Of a stretch of 64,000 bases of DNA, positions 1 through 12,948 are shown one piece after another. Location of the stretch: NCBI RefSeq assembly GCF_963678975.1, contig NC_089275.1, positions 34,234,226 through 34,298,225 of the forward strand. Direction: 5' to 3'. Position numbers and translations under genes: made by a program. The notes beneath the pieces were generated by a model. It saw only the letters and a list, made by a program, of their open reading frames with translations, did not search any database and was not told the DNA's origin. Numbering within the stretch: the stretch's first letter is position 1; the number at the start of each line of letters is the position of its first letter. The DNA comes from Dysidea avara. Lineage: Eukaryota > Porifera > Demospongiae > Dictyoceratida > Dysideidae.

Positions 1-2324
1 TCTACATGATATACAGTATGCCCTTCCAGTATTCTATATTAATATTGTCCACCTAACACCATCCCTATATAGCTACTGTATACCGAAGAATAATGTTTTC
101 ATACTTCTAAAACCAGGCATCCAGTATTATATTACTCCTCTACACAACTACTGTACTTCCAAAATGTTGGAGTTGTTAATACAACCAGGATAATTAACAT
201 TGCAATTTGAAATATAATTCATAAAATATTTTGTAATTCATCAATTACAGGATTATTTGCAATGCTATGGAAGTTGCTAACAGAACAATGTGTAATCAAC
301 GCACATGTAATAGTTGTACCACGGGTATAAAGGCTTCGCTTGATATGTATGCCTGACTGCCTGAGAGCCACAGGCCCGAGGGCTGAGGCATACATATCAG
401 GCAAAACCCGAATGTGCCGTGTTACAGCTAATATTATATAACACTTATCAGGCTGATAGCCTATACAGGGCGATCAATCACCGAAGCCAGTACAAGTGCA
501 GCCACTGGATATATTATATATGCATATGTACCTAAAATTTTCCATTATGGGTCAGAAGCTAGTACGTTTTGGTTACGTTCAGTTACGATGAATGGACATA
601 TCCTAGAAATATCACGGAGAATTTTGGTAAGGCGAGTTAAGTGTTTTAATCAGTGCTATGGAATCATTTATGGACAAATTACGGAGTTCACTAAAGGCCT
701 AGATAGGTAAGCTTGCTTGTAGAGTGGTTACTCTGTGCAGAGTGGTAGCTTCATAATGGGGGCATGTCCATATTCGAAAATGTGCAGAAATGATCGGTGA
801 ATAAGCTATAGCACTAGTTCTTACCTTAGCACTAGTTCTTACCTTAGCCCAACGTTTTTCAACTTGTACGATGGTGAGGATAACAAAATGCTCTTCGTCT
901 TTTTCATGGCGAAACACAAGTCATGCATCCTAATTACATGAGTGTTAATCCCCACAATCAATTTCGGTATCAACTTCTATATAATCACTGCTCAGTTGCA
1001 GCCTGGCTACATTCTGTATGTAGCTTGGCTAGCTGGCTACATACGAAATGTAGCCCAGGTGGCTCCTTTGATCTGAGGTGTGAAAGTGTTACACAGAATC
1101 ATGTATCTTTATGAATTCTGTTAGACCAGCCCTCAAGACTACACTGTTTCATTTATGTACAAATGAAAAATGTCCTTTGTAACTTTACCAGCATAAATAC
1201 GACCTCAGAGCAAAGTTTAACACTGTGTGTATGTAGCTATTAACATTGCTCACATATACACTGTATGTAGGTGAGGACAGACATGTAAATGTGCAACATG
1301 TGTGTATGTACAAACATGAAATATTCCAAAGTCAGTTAAAAGGAAACCAGACAGCCATACTGCATCCAGCTTAGGGTATGATTGCTTTCTTTAGCCAACC
1401 AAAATTAAGAAACAATGCAATAATGATACAACAGTGATTGTAGCTGTATAGTTCCTAAATCCCACCTACTTAAAAACCACAATTCTACACAGCATCCAAA
1501 GTGTGAGCTATATACTTGTACCGTATATCATGCAAGCTTTAGATGAGCGAGACCACATTGTCTTGTGCATATAATATGTCAATGTAGAAATTTATATAGT
1601 ATTGATTTATGTAACTTGCAAACATGTTATTACATACAACAGGCAATTGATGGTCACTGTCAATGCTGTTTCTTGTGTAAATAGTTGCATTGCTACAAAT
1701 AATAGCAGCACTATGAGTTTTAAGAGTGCAGCACATTTGCATACATTAACTCTTAGCCCAAAAAGCATGCTATTAGATTTGTTTTGCTTTAATATGTTGC
1801 AAATAACTCAACTGAGCACAGTTTGGAATTCATCAATTATTTTGCCTTGCAATACTAAGGAGAACATATTTTGAACAAAACACTTTATGATCAAACCGCA
1901 AATTTATGCACAGAAGTATCTTTGCAACTATTTATAATTAGTCTATTGCATTTTCATATGTAAATTCTTTGGACAAAGTCTAATAGCTGCTCTTAAGTTT
2001 TATTTGCATACAGAGGAGACAGCTCTCTTTCAACTTGAAAGGATATGCACTCCTGGTAGCTTACAAGGCCTGCTACTTTGTTTTTCCTCCATTAAATGGT
2101 CGTTATAGAACATAGGCAAGCCCCATTAAGCAGTTTTATTGATCAGCAACACCTCTTCAAGTAAACATAGCAAAAAAGGAAGTTAACTTTCAACTTAGTA
2201 TCAAACGGTGTTAGGGATTGCCTCAAAAGTGATGCATGCCATCTAAAATTCCACCTTTAAAAACCATCATAGAGACATCTTATAATAGAAAAAATCACCT
2301 TAAGATGAAAATCACCTTTATGGA
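1..2324. other. Non-coding stretch, no gene recognised
   Basis: No open frame here is long or recognisable. A short hairpin element at 317-412 is listed separately. An exact 18-base tandem duplication lies at 811-828 and 829-846, and each unit contains a potential splice donor (GGTAAGAAC on the minus strand). The minus-strand frame before it (about 848-917) reads a charged peptide that could be a small exon, but nothing supports it. It could hold the unseen 3' exons of the coiled-coil gene that starts further right on the minus strand. Confidence 0.5.
317..412. mobile_element. Short hairpin element (MITE-like)
   Basis: The arms TGATATGTATGCCT and AGGCATACATATCA are perfect inverted repeats of 14 bases around a GC-rich loop. 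The flanks also pair loosely (CGGGTAT on the left, complement CGGGTTT on the right). This looks like a small palindromic non-autonomous element, though an isolated cruciform is also possible. Confidence 0.45.
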
Positions 2325-2690
2325 ATAATCTAACATCAAATAAAGTATTAAAGACAAAAAAACACTTTCAGCTAGGTGGCCTGATATAGAATTTTTTTTA
2401 AAATCACCGAAACTCAAATTTACATCTGCCAGCCTGCACACAGTCACAATGCTGGAGGCCCAATGAAGCAGCACATGTCCACCATTTTACACAACAATAA
2501 CAAACTCACCAGTGGCATGTGCTTTTTGGGGTTCCAATGAGTGTGTACTTTCTGCACCTTGTCTTTCCTTTTATCTTCAAACAGGCTGGTTGTCATCTTT
2601 TTTATGCAATGAAACCATAATGAAGCATTAATTTTCCATAACAACACTTTCCTTGAGCAGCATATTTAGATGCCACAAACTTATTTAAAG
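2325..2690 (-). repeat. Dispersed repeat D1, copy 1
   Basis: This stretch matches 44270-44632 in the opposite orientation over about 360 bases at roughly 75-80% by eye. Shared blocks include GATAAAAGGAAAGACAAGG and CTCATTGGAACCCC. Both copies carry a short peptide frame (EDKRKDKVQ followed by THWNPK), which may be a decayed element frame or chance conservation. The family is unidentified. Confidence 0.7.
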
Positions 2691-2788
2691 CATTTATGCT
2701 TAGTAGGTACATGTAACTTCACGATAGGTTCAAGACCTCACCCAGTAATAATCTTGGTTGATAAAATCAAACAATTAAACTAGTATAT

Positions 2789-3454
2789 TTAACCCTTAAA
2801 CCTGTATAATCCATAAAACTGGATTTGATTAAAAAAAAAAAAAAAAAAAAAAATGAATTGAAAACACACAATACTTATTCCAATTTACATAGGTGGTTAC
2901 AAACAGGTATATCCCATGAAGCATTCGTTCGATCGCCTAGAAAAACAGATTTTATTAATTGGCAAAGATCTACCTGTGTATAAACTTTCAACATACAAAC
3001 AAAGAACTCACCCACTATGATGTGCTGAATCGTTTTGCATCCTTCCACATTCATATCGTCATTGTGCTTGTCCAACATTGATGTTATCACATGATATCTA
3101 TATATCAACTGAATTGCCATCATTTGAGGAATAATATGACACCAAGCAAAAGTCAATACGATGAAGTACGGCCGAGTTATGGCCTTTTGTACATCGTTAT
3201 GTGAAGAAGGAAGATGGAGGGATAGTTCTTTTACTCATTCAAAGTGGAGCTGGTATTGCTGGGTTGGATGGACACGACAAAGTATGGGACCATTCGAACC
3301 AAAATTTAATGGTGAGAAAGACGTTGTTTGTTGTTTTTAGATAGCTTAAACAGTTTTGGTGTTAGTTTTACAAGGTATGTATGCAATCCAATTTACTGGA
3401 TTATGCATTTTTAGTGCTTGCGTTTTATAAAATAGCTGAGGGTTTAAGGGTTAA
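2789..3454. mobile_element. piggyBac-like non-autonomous element
   Basis: TTAA at 2789-2792 and at 3451-3454 flank an element that starts CCCTTAAACC and ends GGTTTAAGGG. A TTAA target duplication plus a CCC-starting terminal inverted repeat is the hallmark of the piggyBac superfamily. A second, offset inverted pair lies inside (ATAATCC...TGGATT near both ends). A run of about 24 A lies at 2831-2853. A minus-strand frame at 2875-3156 (93 codons) has no recognised domain. At about 658 bases it is too short to code a transposase. Confidence 0.7.
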
Positions 3455-3460
3455 AACTAT

Positions 3461-3643
3461 TAATTTAAAAATGAAGTAGGGAAAGGTAGCGAAACAAGAG
3501 ATGAATGGTGGTAATATAGCAAGGCTCAGCAGGAAAATCCCTACTTTGCATTGAACCAAGCTATGCTGTAATACCATCATTCATCTCTTGTTTCACTACT
3601 TTTTATCACTTTGATCCCTACTTCATTTTCAAATTAATAATTA
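3461..3643. mobile_element. Fold-back MITE
   Basis: Near-palindromic. The left arm reads AAAATGAAGTAGGGA then GAAACAAGAGATGAATG, and the right arm is its complement, leaving a short centre. It abuts the piggyBac-like element directly. The AGTAGGGAAACAAG motif recurs in the fold-back elements near 6.4, 10.3, 39.3, 52.5 and 53.5 kb, so this belongs to a large family. Confidence 0.7.
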
Positions 3644-3885
3644 ATAGTGTAAATAGTCTTCATAAATCAAATTGTATCTGTAGCTTAAAGCTAGTTTGCC
3701 CACGTGAGTGCGTGGACAGACATGCTGACACAGGCTGGCTGAAGCTACATGCCTGGTTTAAAAGTGTTTAAACAAGGGAGATTTAATCATCACCTGATAC
3801 AAACTTAATTCCTGCTTTAGCCATGTTTATATGTATGATCACTACATAATATGGTTACACATGCATATGCAATATATGTACATAC

Positions 3886-4059
3886 TTTAATGCTTTGGAC
3901 AGCAGCAGATGTTTCTCCTTTTATATCTCTATGGGCAATAAGCCACTTGTTTTCTTCTCTTAGTGTTTCCAATTGTCGCTCTATCATCTCAATCTTAGAG
4001 TCTTTCTGAGATAATTCTTCATGCAGCAAACTGTACTCTACTTTGTTACTCCTCAATTT
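3886..4059 (-). CDS. Coiled-coil exon of the CARD-containing gene
   Basis: Predicted exon of 174 bases, phase 0 at both ends, with a TTTCAATAG acceptor and a GTATGT donor. It encodes 58 residues rich in Lys, Glu, Gln and Leu (KDSKIEMIERQLETLREENK), which is a textbook coiled coil for oligomerisation or partner binding. It follows the 4131-4214 exon in the same phase and so is taken as the same transcript. No stop codon is seen before the donor, so at least one more 3' exon must exist at lower coordinates; it was not found. The family is not recognised. Confidence 0.6.
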
Positions 4060-4130
4060 CTATTGAAACAAAACATATGCACACAGTCAAATTTGAAGGC
4101 ATGCATTAATATAATAGCATTTGATTTTAC

Positions 4131-4214
4131 CTCATTCAGTTCATCATTTTGTTTATATACTTGATTAAAATCTGATTTCAAAGTGTCATATTGTTTTTGC
4201 TGCTGGGTCCATTC
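4131..4214 (-). CDS. Small coiled-coil exon
   Basis: An 84-base, phase 0-0 exon (28 codons) between acceptor TGATCACTACAG and donor GAG|GTAAAA. The peptide begins EWTQQQKQYDTLKSDF and continues in the same heptad-like style as the next exon. It is too short for a normal open-frame search and was found by splice sites and phase agreement with its neighbours at 4577 and 4059. Confidence 0.55.
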
Positions 4215-4576
4215 CTGTAGTGATCATTAATTCACAATGAGTCACAAATTTGATAATCGTACATGAAATACAACAATGTCGGCTCTTAGAAGCGCAATAA
4301 CAGCATGTAGGCTACAAGATCACAAAGTTAAACAGTCATGGTGGAAAACTTATTAGTGCAGTAAGTTTATGCTCTACTGTATTTCATCTAACACTTGAGT
4401 ATACACATGTACCAAGAAGCTACTTTATTACTGCAGTTAAATTATGCAATAAAACTGTACCTATACATGAATACACTGCACACATTGTGACACAACCATT
4501 AGTTATATAATACTCTTGTATGTAATCTAGTACACTTGAATATCTACTACCAACTTTACATGTTGCACTGACTTAC

Positions 4577-5490
4577 TTGTTTTGATAGAGTGACATTATC
4601 ACTGCTAAATGTTGTTGACCAGATTTGGTTGGTGTTGCTAGTCAAAAATGAAAAGTTAGGGCATATGGCAAGTTCTGTTAATCCATGTTGTAGTAAATCA
4701 CCAGAATGTTCTTGTACACCATTAATAATAGTTGAAACAACACTCCTTGGGATTAACCAAAAGAACACAGCAGAGCTGTGGTCAGCAACAGCCAGTAATG
4801 TACAAGCATGTTTAGTAATATTTAACTTGTTGATTATTAATGACTTGACCACTCCAATGTGCTTTAGTAGCAATGAGGATAATGACTGCATGTATTTAAC
4901 AACCATCACAGTGTGAGTACTAGACTCATCAGGGGTCATGAGATTGGAAGGAACAAGTATAGGATACTCTGTGATGGGTAGAGAGACATCAATCCGAGAG
5001 TCAAACTCATCTAATAACTTCACACCTTCAGCACAATCACAAGCTTCTACCAACTCCCTAATAATGGAGTGATCATACCAGTTGGTGTATGGGAACAATA
5101 TCCTCAGTAGTGAAGTAGTGCTAGAGCATTCTCTTAACTTCTCAATGAAGTCAGTAGTGAAATAATTAATACCATGTGTATCACTTGCAGTAATGTCACT
5201 AAGCACATCAATAATTTCATTTGGATTTAAACACTGTAACAACTCAACTATACTGTCAAACAAATCAAGATATTTAAGCAACATATTGGATGGTTCAATG
5301 TACTCAAATATGGCTGTACCATACAAGTCTGGTAATAAGGGGGGTTGCAGTTTGCCTTTGGTAACTTTAAACCCTTCTACATCTGTATAATCATACTCAA
5401 TTGGATGAAGTCTTTTCAGATCTATGGAGTTTGGTTCAGAAGCTCCATCTGTGTGATACTCTAATATCCTGAATCCCTTGGAGTTAAAAT
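4577..5490 (-). CDS. Exon encoding the second copy of unnamed domain X
   Basis: Exon of 914 bases, acceptor ATTTTTTAG and strong donor CAA|GTAAGT; it starts in phase 1 and ends in phase 0. It encodes about 304 residues. A variable lead contains a proline-rich LQPPLLPD. Then come a helical block around SSTTSLLRILFP, and a C-terminal beta-alpha block with the signature WLIPRSVVSTI. The same order of blocks occurs in the exon at 7833-8513 (SSMDDIFQNI, then WIIPSCLVDYA), so the two look like diverged duplicates of one domain. From memory, similar domains sit beside DEATH domains in sponge gene models; that was not verified. Function unknown; context suggests an immune or cell-death adaptor. Confidence 0.65.
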
Positions 5491-5564
5491 CTAAAAAATA
5501 ATTATATATAAATCAGGTGAATATGCTTACTGTATAAACACCATTGGTATACACATGTATGTAC

Positions 5565-5842
5565 ATACACACACTGAACACGCACACACTGTACATACAC
5601 ACACTGAACACGCACACACTGTACATACACACACTGTACATACACACACTGTACATACACACACTGTACATACACACACTGTACATACACACACTGTACA
5701 TACACACACTGTACATACACACACTGTACATACACACACTGTACATACACACACTGTACATGCACACACTGTACATACACACACTGTACATACACGCACT
5801 GTACATACACGCACTGTACATACACACACTGTACATACACAG
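5565..5842. repeat. 15-base minisatellite
   Basis: About 18-19 tandem copies of a 15-base unit (ACATACACACACTGT and close variants) in the intron between the CARD exon and the 5490 exon. The unit length is a multiple of three and lacks stops, so several frames read as long pentapeptide repeats. These are not genes. Each unit contains the palindrome TGTACA. Confidence 0.95.
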
Positions 5843-6003
5843 CTAACATAGTGCATGATTTGAGTATGTATGAATGAAATGTACAAACCAATTTTTTACC
5901 CACGAATTACATATGTGCAGAATACACAAACATCTGTTATTATACTACCATGCTACCATTAAAAATATACTGCACGTATGTATATAGATTGAATGGTTTA
6001 TAC

Positions 6004-6270
6004 CATTTAGCAACCTGTCAGAAATATGTTTCTGGCCATCAATCTCCTGAAGTGCACTCATGAATGAAAGCAATTTTGATGCCTCAAGACTCCGAATGTG
6101 TTCTAAAATATAACAATTCTTCATGTAATCAATTGGAGTATGTAATGACAGAAAATGCAGTTCACCATTGCTGAGTAAAGTTTTCATAAGTGGCATTTGG
6201 AATATCTTATTAGGATCCATATGTTGCATGAGAAACTGGTAATGATCACACAAAACCTGAATGGGGTTTT
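6004..6270 (-). CDS. CARD-like domain exon
   Basis: A 267-base exon, phase 1-1, acceptor TTTTTTACAG and donor AATG|GTATAA. It encodes 89 residues. The pattern fits a CARD, a six-helix death-fold domain: helix 1 VLCDHYQFLMQHM, a central LHTPIDYMKNCYILEHI (CARDs typically have a T-x-x-x-K-N-x-x-LL region here), and a closing LLSFMSALQEIDGQKHI. CARDs mediate homotypic assembly in apoptosis and inflammasome-type signalling in the cytosol. Neighbour exons on both sides encode domain X. A DED-type fold is the alternative. Domain assignment is by eye. Confidence 0.6.
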
Positions 6271-6355
6271 CTGTAAAAAAATGAACATACTCATATACAA
6301 AGGTAACTATATACACATGTAGATACATACTGTACATACATACATGCACATACAT

Positions 6356-6550
6356 ACACAAGTATAAAGAAAAATTAGAAATTTAAGTTCGATCAGGGGT
6401 CATAGGAATGAAAAGTAGGGAAAAAGGGAGGTCACCTACGCCTGCAGATATACTAGTGGTGGGTATAGGCTGAATTAGGGATTAACAAAGTCCACTACTT
6501 TTATTTCTAGGATCCCTAATCAAACTAATATTTCCTTATACTTGTTTACT
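6356..6550. mobile_element. Fold-back MITE, ~190 bases
   Basis: The arms start ACAAGTATAAAGAAAAATTAG on the left and end CCTTATACTTGT on the right, pairing over about 65 bases with mismatches, around a centre holding CACCTACGCCTGCAGATATACTAGTG. Same family as the fold-backs near 10.3, 39.3 and 53.5 kb. It lies inside the intron upstream of the CARD exon and abuts repeat R1. Confidence 0.7.
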
Positions 6551-7395
6551 TACGTTTTTGCAACATTATTACGACCGGTGAACTCATGCATATACCACAT
6601 CAAAAGAAAGGATGGTGCCACAGTTACTGTTTTCATCTGAATGCACACCACAGGCATTAATTACTGACTCAAAAGTGAAGTAACCATCACGCTTCACTAT
6701 CAGCTATGTTCACCCTGCTATACTTATACAGAACTATAAATAAAGAACAGTATATAGGAAAAGCACCTTTGCAATCAATCCAGTCACCACGAAAAATACG
6801 GACGATCTGCAAGCCCCAACTACTCGAGATTAAACAGTGGCCATTATGCTTTACTTTCACCTATTTCAGTGAAAGTGAAGTGTTACACAGTGCACAGTGT
6901 TACAAATGAAGAACAGTGTGAGAAGCATCTCTGCAATTAATCCAGTTGTTACAGAAAATACGGGCGAGATATATACCAATACAGCCACAGGAAAGTCGCA
7001 TCGTTCTGTCACGAATCGACACCTTGCGTTGTCAGCGAAAGCACTGGAACACAAAGGAGGACAAAAGGCAAGTCCATGATGTGTGTATTGTATGCACTAC
7101 GGTTGGAAAAAAGGCACATGTCAGGACAAAGTGATGTCAGAAATCAAGCCCGTAGCTATATCTATTGCTTGGCTGAAGGCATCAGTTAGTCAGAATAAAA
7201 TTCTGTTAAATACAAAATGTTTAAAATTCCATAGAAATTTTATGGAAAGGTTTGGGGTTGGTCTGAAGACATTTTTGGGCTTGGCTGTGCCTAACCAATG
7301 ATGTCAAGTTGTCATGAAGGGAAATTGAGGCTGGTTTTAGAGTAATATTTTTGGCTGGAAAAGCCTAGTTCTTTATGATCCCTAATGTACAGTAC
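6551..7395 (-). repeat. Repeat R1 copy, intronic
   Basis: Copy of the most abundant interspersed family in the window, reversed relative to the 9.2-10.2 and 38.3-39.1 kb copies. Shared landmarks (on the complement) are a palindromic start around TACAGTA/TACTGTA followed by GGGATCAT, the block CAGTATTGGTTAGGCACAGCC, and an end with GTTCACCAGTCATAATAATG and AAGTAAACAAGTA. No transposase or reverse transcriptase frame is seen, so it is non-autonomous. All peptide-like frames in it are remnants or chance. Confidence 0.75.
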
Positions 7396-7421
7396 TACTG
7401 TACATACATACACGTACATAT

Positions 7422-7635
7422 GGTACTGCCCAAGCGCAACATCACACACGCAATTTTGCTTGAGATTTTTAAAATTGCTAAGTAAGGGGTGTGGCAACTA
7501 TTTCGCTTGTGATTCTCATGAGCAAAACAGCTGCCACGCTGTCTTGCGATCAACACAGTTGCCACACCCCTTAATTAGCAATTTAAAAAAAATCTCAAGC
7601 AAAATTGCATGTGCGACGTTGCATTTGGGCAGTAC

Positions 7636-7636
<1 letters not shown>
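7422..7636. mobile_element. Fold-back MITE with GGTACTGCCCAA ends
   Basis: Arms of about 85 bases begin GGTACTGCCCAA on both strands and include CAATTTTGCTTGAGATTTTT and AAGGGGTGTGGCAACT in each arm. The centre is about 40 bases. It sits between repeat R1 and the CA microsatellite in the intron before the CARD exon. Confidence 0.8.
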
Positions 7637-7804
<168 letters not shown>

Positions 7805-7832
7805 GTAGCTGCAAATACATCTACACACATAC

Positions 7833-8513
7833 TTATCACAGAATCATTGGGAGTTTCCACTGTGTATCTTCCAATTGTTACATACATCAAATTCAATTCT
7901 GAAAACATCTTAGTATTAAGACAAGCTGCATGATAAGCATAATCAACCAAGCAAGATGGAATTATCCACCTTATACAAATACATCCTTCTTCAATGCATT
8001 GTGGCAATACTGCACCAGTGTAAAGGCAAAGGATATTATTTTCGAGTTGAACTGTAAATCCATTAAGCTCACCAATCGTCACATTCTTCTTTTGTAACTT
8101 GGTAACCAATTCACTACAGTTTTTATCCTCTATAAGCACCTGTATTTTCTTTATCATAGCTCCCATACTTTGGGTAAGTCGCATTAGTCTCAATGGTGAA
8201 AATGTCAACTCGTAATTTTTCACAGACTGGATTAAGCACTTGTTCCTAGAAAGCCCTGCCAAATATTTTAATAAACTTGGATTGAGGAAGTTATGATGTG
8301 GTAGTGCACTGATATTCTGAAATATGTCATCCATTGAAGAAACTGTATTAAAAGAGGTCTGTACTCCAAGCATTTGACAATAATTTTTGCACCAACGACT
8401 GACATCAGCTATCTTTACACCAGGATATCTTTTAAACTCCTCTAAAAAAGTTTCAGTTAAAATTTCAAATGCTATAAACATCTCTTGATCGGGTGTGAAT
8501 TCAAGTGGATTGG
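7833..8513 (-). CDS. Exon encoding the first copy of unnamed domain X
   Basis: A 681-base exon, phase 1-1, acceptor TTATATTTGTAG and donor GATAA|GTATGT. It encodes about 226 residues with no stop. Helical stretches (FIAFEILTETFLEEF; SSMDDIFQNI) are followed by a beta-alpha block ending WIIPSCLVDYA...LNLMYVTIG. The arrangement matches the 4577-5490 exon at low identity, indicating an old intragenic duplication. The frame stays open past the donor into the GT microsatellite, but the upstream GTATGT donor keeps phase 1 with the CARD exon and is preferred. No catalytic motif is visible. Likely a scaffold or ligand-binding module in a death-fold adaptor; function unknown. Confidence 0.65.
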
Positions 8514-9179
8514 CTACAAATATAACAGCACTTTTACACATACATTTGCATGAGTGGTTATACTAATAACTATTCTGATTAAAATATGACAACATGTATG
8601 TACATACTTGCATTATACAGTAAGTACTAGATATTAATACAAGTACATATTCACAGCCATACACATGTACAGATACTGTAACAAACAAGACATGCAGTTA
8701 TGTGTGACTAGTCTAGAGATAGGAAATGCAATCTAAATTGATTATCATTAACTGTTGAGATACACAGTTTTAGCCCACAAACTTACATTGATTTTTATCA
8801 AATGTGTGCACATTCACATACGTAAGCCACTTACAATAGAGTGGGTCACTGAACAAAAACTCACATGTGGAAAGTCAAAAAAATAGACACAACTTATTAT
8901 AATAGATTTCAGAATGTTGACATTATATAAAGGTGAAACCATCTTGTCTGCATCTTGTGCTGTCATTCACTTTTCTCACAAGAGTCTGCAAACACGGGAA
9001 GTGGGTTTTTGCACCAAATAAAGTGCTCCTCATCTAGGAATAAAGTTGCATGTAATTAAAAGAAGCTTCAAGTAGCTGCTATTCATCTATTCATCATCTA
9101 CATTGTGTGGGATGTAAGGACATAGGGAAAAACTCACTGAAATTCTTTGTGTAACCTTATGGCAAACTGCAAGTAAACA
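8514..9179. other. Non-coding, probable intron
   Basis: AT-rich sequence with no convincing frame. If the DEATH exon at 16249-16503 belongs to the same gene, this is intron. Confidence 0.4.
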
Positions 9180-10175
<996 letters not shown>

Positions 10176-10189
10176 TAAACAAAGTATAA

Positions 10190-10420
10190 GGAAAAATTAT
10201 AAATTATAAATTCAATTAAGGATCACAGAAGAAGAGTAGAGAAGCAAGGGATCAGAGCTCACCTATACCTGCAGATACATATAGTAGTGAACATTTAATT
10301 CCTAATTCAGTCATGGGTATAGACTGAAGTAGGGATTAAATGTTCACTAGTATATCTGCAGGTGTAGGCAACCTCCAATTCCTTGTTTTCCTACTTTTAT
10401 CAAACAGTTGATTCAATTGA
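10190..10420. mobile_element. Fold-back MITE beside R1
   Basis: Arms share ACCTGCAGATA and TAGTGAACATTTAAT with their complements CTGCAGGTGTAGG and ATTAAATGTTCACTAG; the outer parts contain AAGTAGGGAAACAAG-like sequence. Same family as 6356-6550. It directly follows the 3' end of the R1 copy, as it does at 39.1 and 53.4 kb. Confidence 0.75.
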
Positions 10421-10813
10421 TAATTCTGTATGTAGCAACAAAGCAAAACCCATTTAGTTAAAATATTAGTTTAGTAGGTTTGTTTGCTGCACAGTGCCTG
10501 GCTTTTAAAGAGGCACAACATCAACTTGTTTAAAAACAAAACTCCACCGTGCATTTGTTACGCATGGTTGATATTATTATTATTATTATTATTACTAAGA
10601 CCGCGTCACATACAACCAAGTACATACACCGACGTGACAGCCCCCTGGTGAGACTATTAGGTGGTAAAGGCATGATCCCCAAATCATCTCAATATGTCAC
10701 AGTAGTGACAGATACAACACAATAGTGGAATCGTAACTAAATGCCACCAGTAGCTAAGTGCCAGTACATCATTGGTGTGGTAATGGCACAGTGATGTGTA
10801 ACACAGTATATGT

Positions 10814-11345
10814 GACCGGATTTCACATAACAAGGCTTCCACACACACAAAATCAAACTTACGTTTTTACCAGAAATGGATTGCTGGCCTAATACACTAT
10901 CATATTCCACACTGTACTTCCTTCAGGACTGGCAAGTCTGGTTTCTGTGGCAGCTTTCTTCCGACCCTGTCAAAGCCACGAGTGGGAGATTGGTGCCATT
11001 GAATGGCCATGGCTTTGTGATAATAGTGTGTAGTGAGCTGGGACTTCACAGAGAGCTCACCAATAGTGTTCTCAGTCAATTTGGAGTGATTTGAGGGCCA
11101 TGGAGGGCCATAGAGAGCCCAAACTTGGCCTCGAGAAAAGCTGCCCAAAACAGGGCTAATTTTGGGTATCAGAAATGTATACACCCACTCAGTGATAGCT
11201 AATAAATAGATGCATACTTGGTGCAAATTTTGTTTGCACAGCTGTAGGCACTGGGAAGTTATTACACAATGATTACTTAAAATCGCCATATCTCCTAATG
11301 AAGCTTTGTGCGTCGAAGCCAGGTTTTGTCAAATTCAGTCACATA
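10814..11345. mobile_element. MITE family M1, copy 1
   Basis: The ends are imperfect inverted repeats, TGTGACCGGATTTCACA on the left and the complement of TGTGACTGAATTTGACAAAA on the right. The element matches 44636-45216 in opposite orientation almost throughout (for example TTTGCACAGCTGTAGGCACTG), confirming a mobile family of about 530 bases. No coding capacity. Confidence 0.8.
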
Positions 11346-12638
11346 TGTATACAACACATACAGGAGAGAACTATACATTATTGCAGTATTGTATGCAGCA
11401 ATACATTTTAGGCAACATCACCAGATAAAAATTATTAGCCAATATACAGCACAGTATCAACATCAACTAGAGCTAAATAAGGTTCATCAGTGGTGTATAG
11501 CAATGGCACAGTGATGGGTGACACACTATAGTTATGCATGCACAACTTGCAGGAGATAGCTACACAATACTGTAGGAGTATGCAAGCCAGATGAACCAGA
11601 TAAAGGAAGACAGCCAAGCCAGTCAGAGCCTAGTAGCTAACTTGCCAGGTGAAGGCAAAAAAGATCATAGTTAAGCACGTATTGAATTGCCTGACACCAA
11701 CACAAAGGAAGTCGCCATGCCAGCTGCACAAGACAAGATTGTTTACTTGTATTTTATATGTAACTGTATTGTAAAGAGCGTGGCATATGTTTTAATATTT
11801 TCTTGAATTGTTTATTTACGTGAATAAATCCACTGGCAGCTGGCAAGGAGACTTGAGATGTTACAAACATAAAAACTTACTTGTAATCTTCTTGTTTACG
11901 TGTAAAGTGGCCTCTGGCTCTCCTCCATGGACATTCGCTAATCTTCTCCTTCGCGCAATCTGTAATTAAGCAAGGGTGTGGTACTGGGCATTATATAGAA
12001 TTACAAGTCATCAGCACGAACAGGCACAACGATTATACGTTTGTGCCTTCGTTCACAGGCGAATCTATCCCCGGTTAGTTCATGTCTAGGCCTCGTAGTT
12101 TTCGAGAACATTAATTATTAATTCATTATTTATTTATGATGTAATTTTGACCGCATTTCTTATTATTCTTAGTACTTGGTTGTATAATTATTACTAGGAC
12201 CGCGTCACATACAATCAAGTACATACACCAACATTGCAACCCACCTATTGGGCAAGTAGAAACAGTGCCATAGGCAGCACTCAGAGCAGTGTGTGTGTAC
12301 CGGTGGAAATGATACATATGCATACGTACACAGGCAAGGGAGTTTAACTGGCATCAGAAAACCACAATACTAAAACACAACCTACACAAAAACCAAGTTA
12401 AGGTAGCTATATTGAAAGTAACTATATATTGTAGGTGTGACGTGTCTCTGAAGATGACTCAGCAGTGAAGTGAGGCTATGCAGAACAAGGGACATGGTGA
12501 AGGCACAATTAGCAATGGATCCCAATCAAGCCAATATGGCACAACAGACTCTGTTGTAACTAGAGGCCACTGGTGATATGCCAGTATATCAGCAGTGTGG
12601 CATTGGCACAGGCATAGTTATCACAATCTATAATAATA

Positions 12639-12890
12639 TGTGACCGGGCCTGCGAAAACAGGGCATGTGGGCACAAACTACACCCCGTCACCCTTCAACT
12701 CATACCTCAGTACTGGAACAGAATATTTGAATTCTATAACTTGCATCATAAAGCCAATTAAATGCTTAACACGAGCAGAAAATATCATTGCCATAGCAAA
12801 ATGGTACAAAACGTTATGAGTGATGAAAGTTTGAAAAAGTAGGCAAAAATCATGTGCCCACATGCCCTATTTTCGCAGGCCCAGTCACAT
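12639..12890. mobile_element. MITE family M2 with ~36-base inverted repeats
   Basis: Starts TGTGACCGGGCCTGCGAAAA and ends with the complement of TGTGACTGGGCCTGCGAAAA; pairing extends through AGGGCATGTGGGCAC. The interior is about 180 bases. The partial copy at 26963-27185 shares both the left end and an internal GGGTGTAGTTTGTG block. A left-end fragment also occurs at 23640-23670. Confidence 0.85.
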
Positions 12891-12948
12891 ATGCATACGG
12901 CCATGCACAACATACAGGAGATAGTTACATACAGGAGATAGTTACACA

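Noticed and set aside
2831-2853. Poly-A run as a retroposed gene tail
   Set aside because: It lies inside a TTAA-flanked element with no gene body on either side.
2875-3156. 93-codon minus-strand frame
   Set aside because: Lies inside the piggyBac-like MITE and has no domain; too short for a transposase.
5502-5903. Repeat proteins in several frames over the 15-base minisatellite
   Set aside because: Open in many frames only because the unit length is divisible by three and lacks stops.
10565-10600. ATT repeat as a CRISPR-like or origin signal
   Set aside because: A plain microsatellite at the edge of a duplicated unit in eukaryotic DNA.
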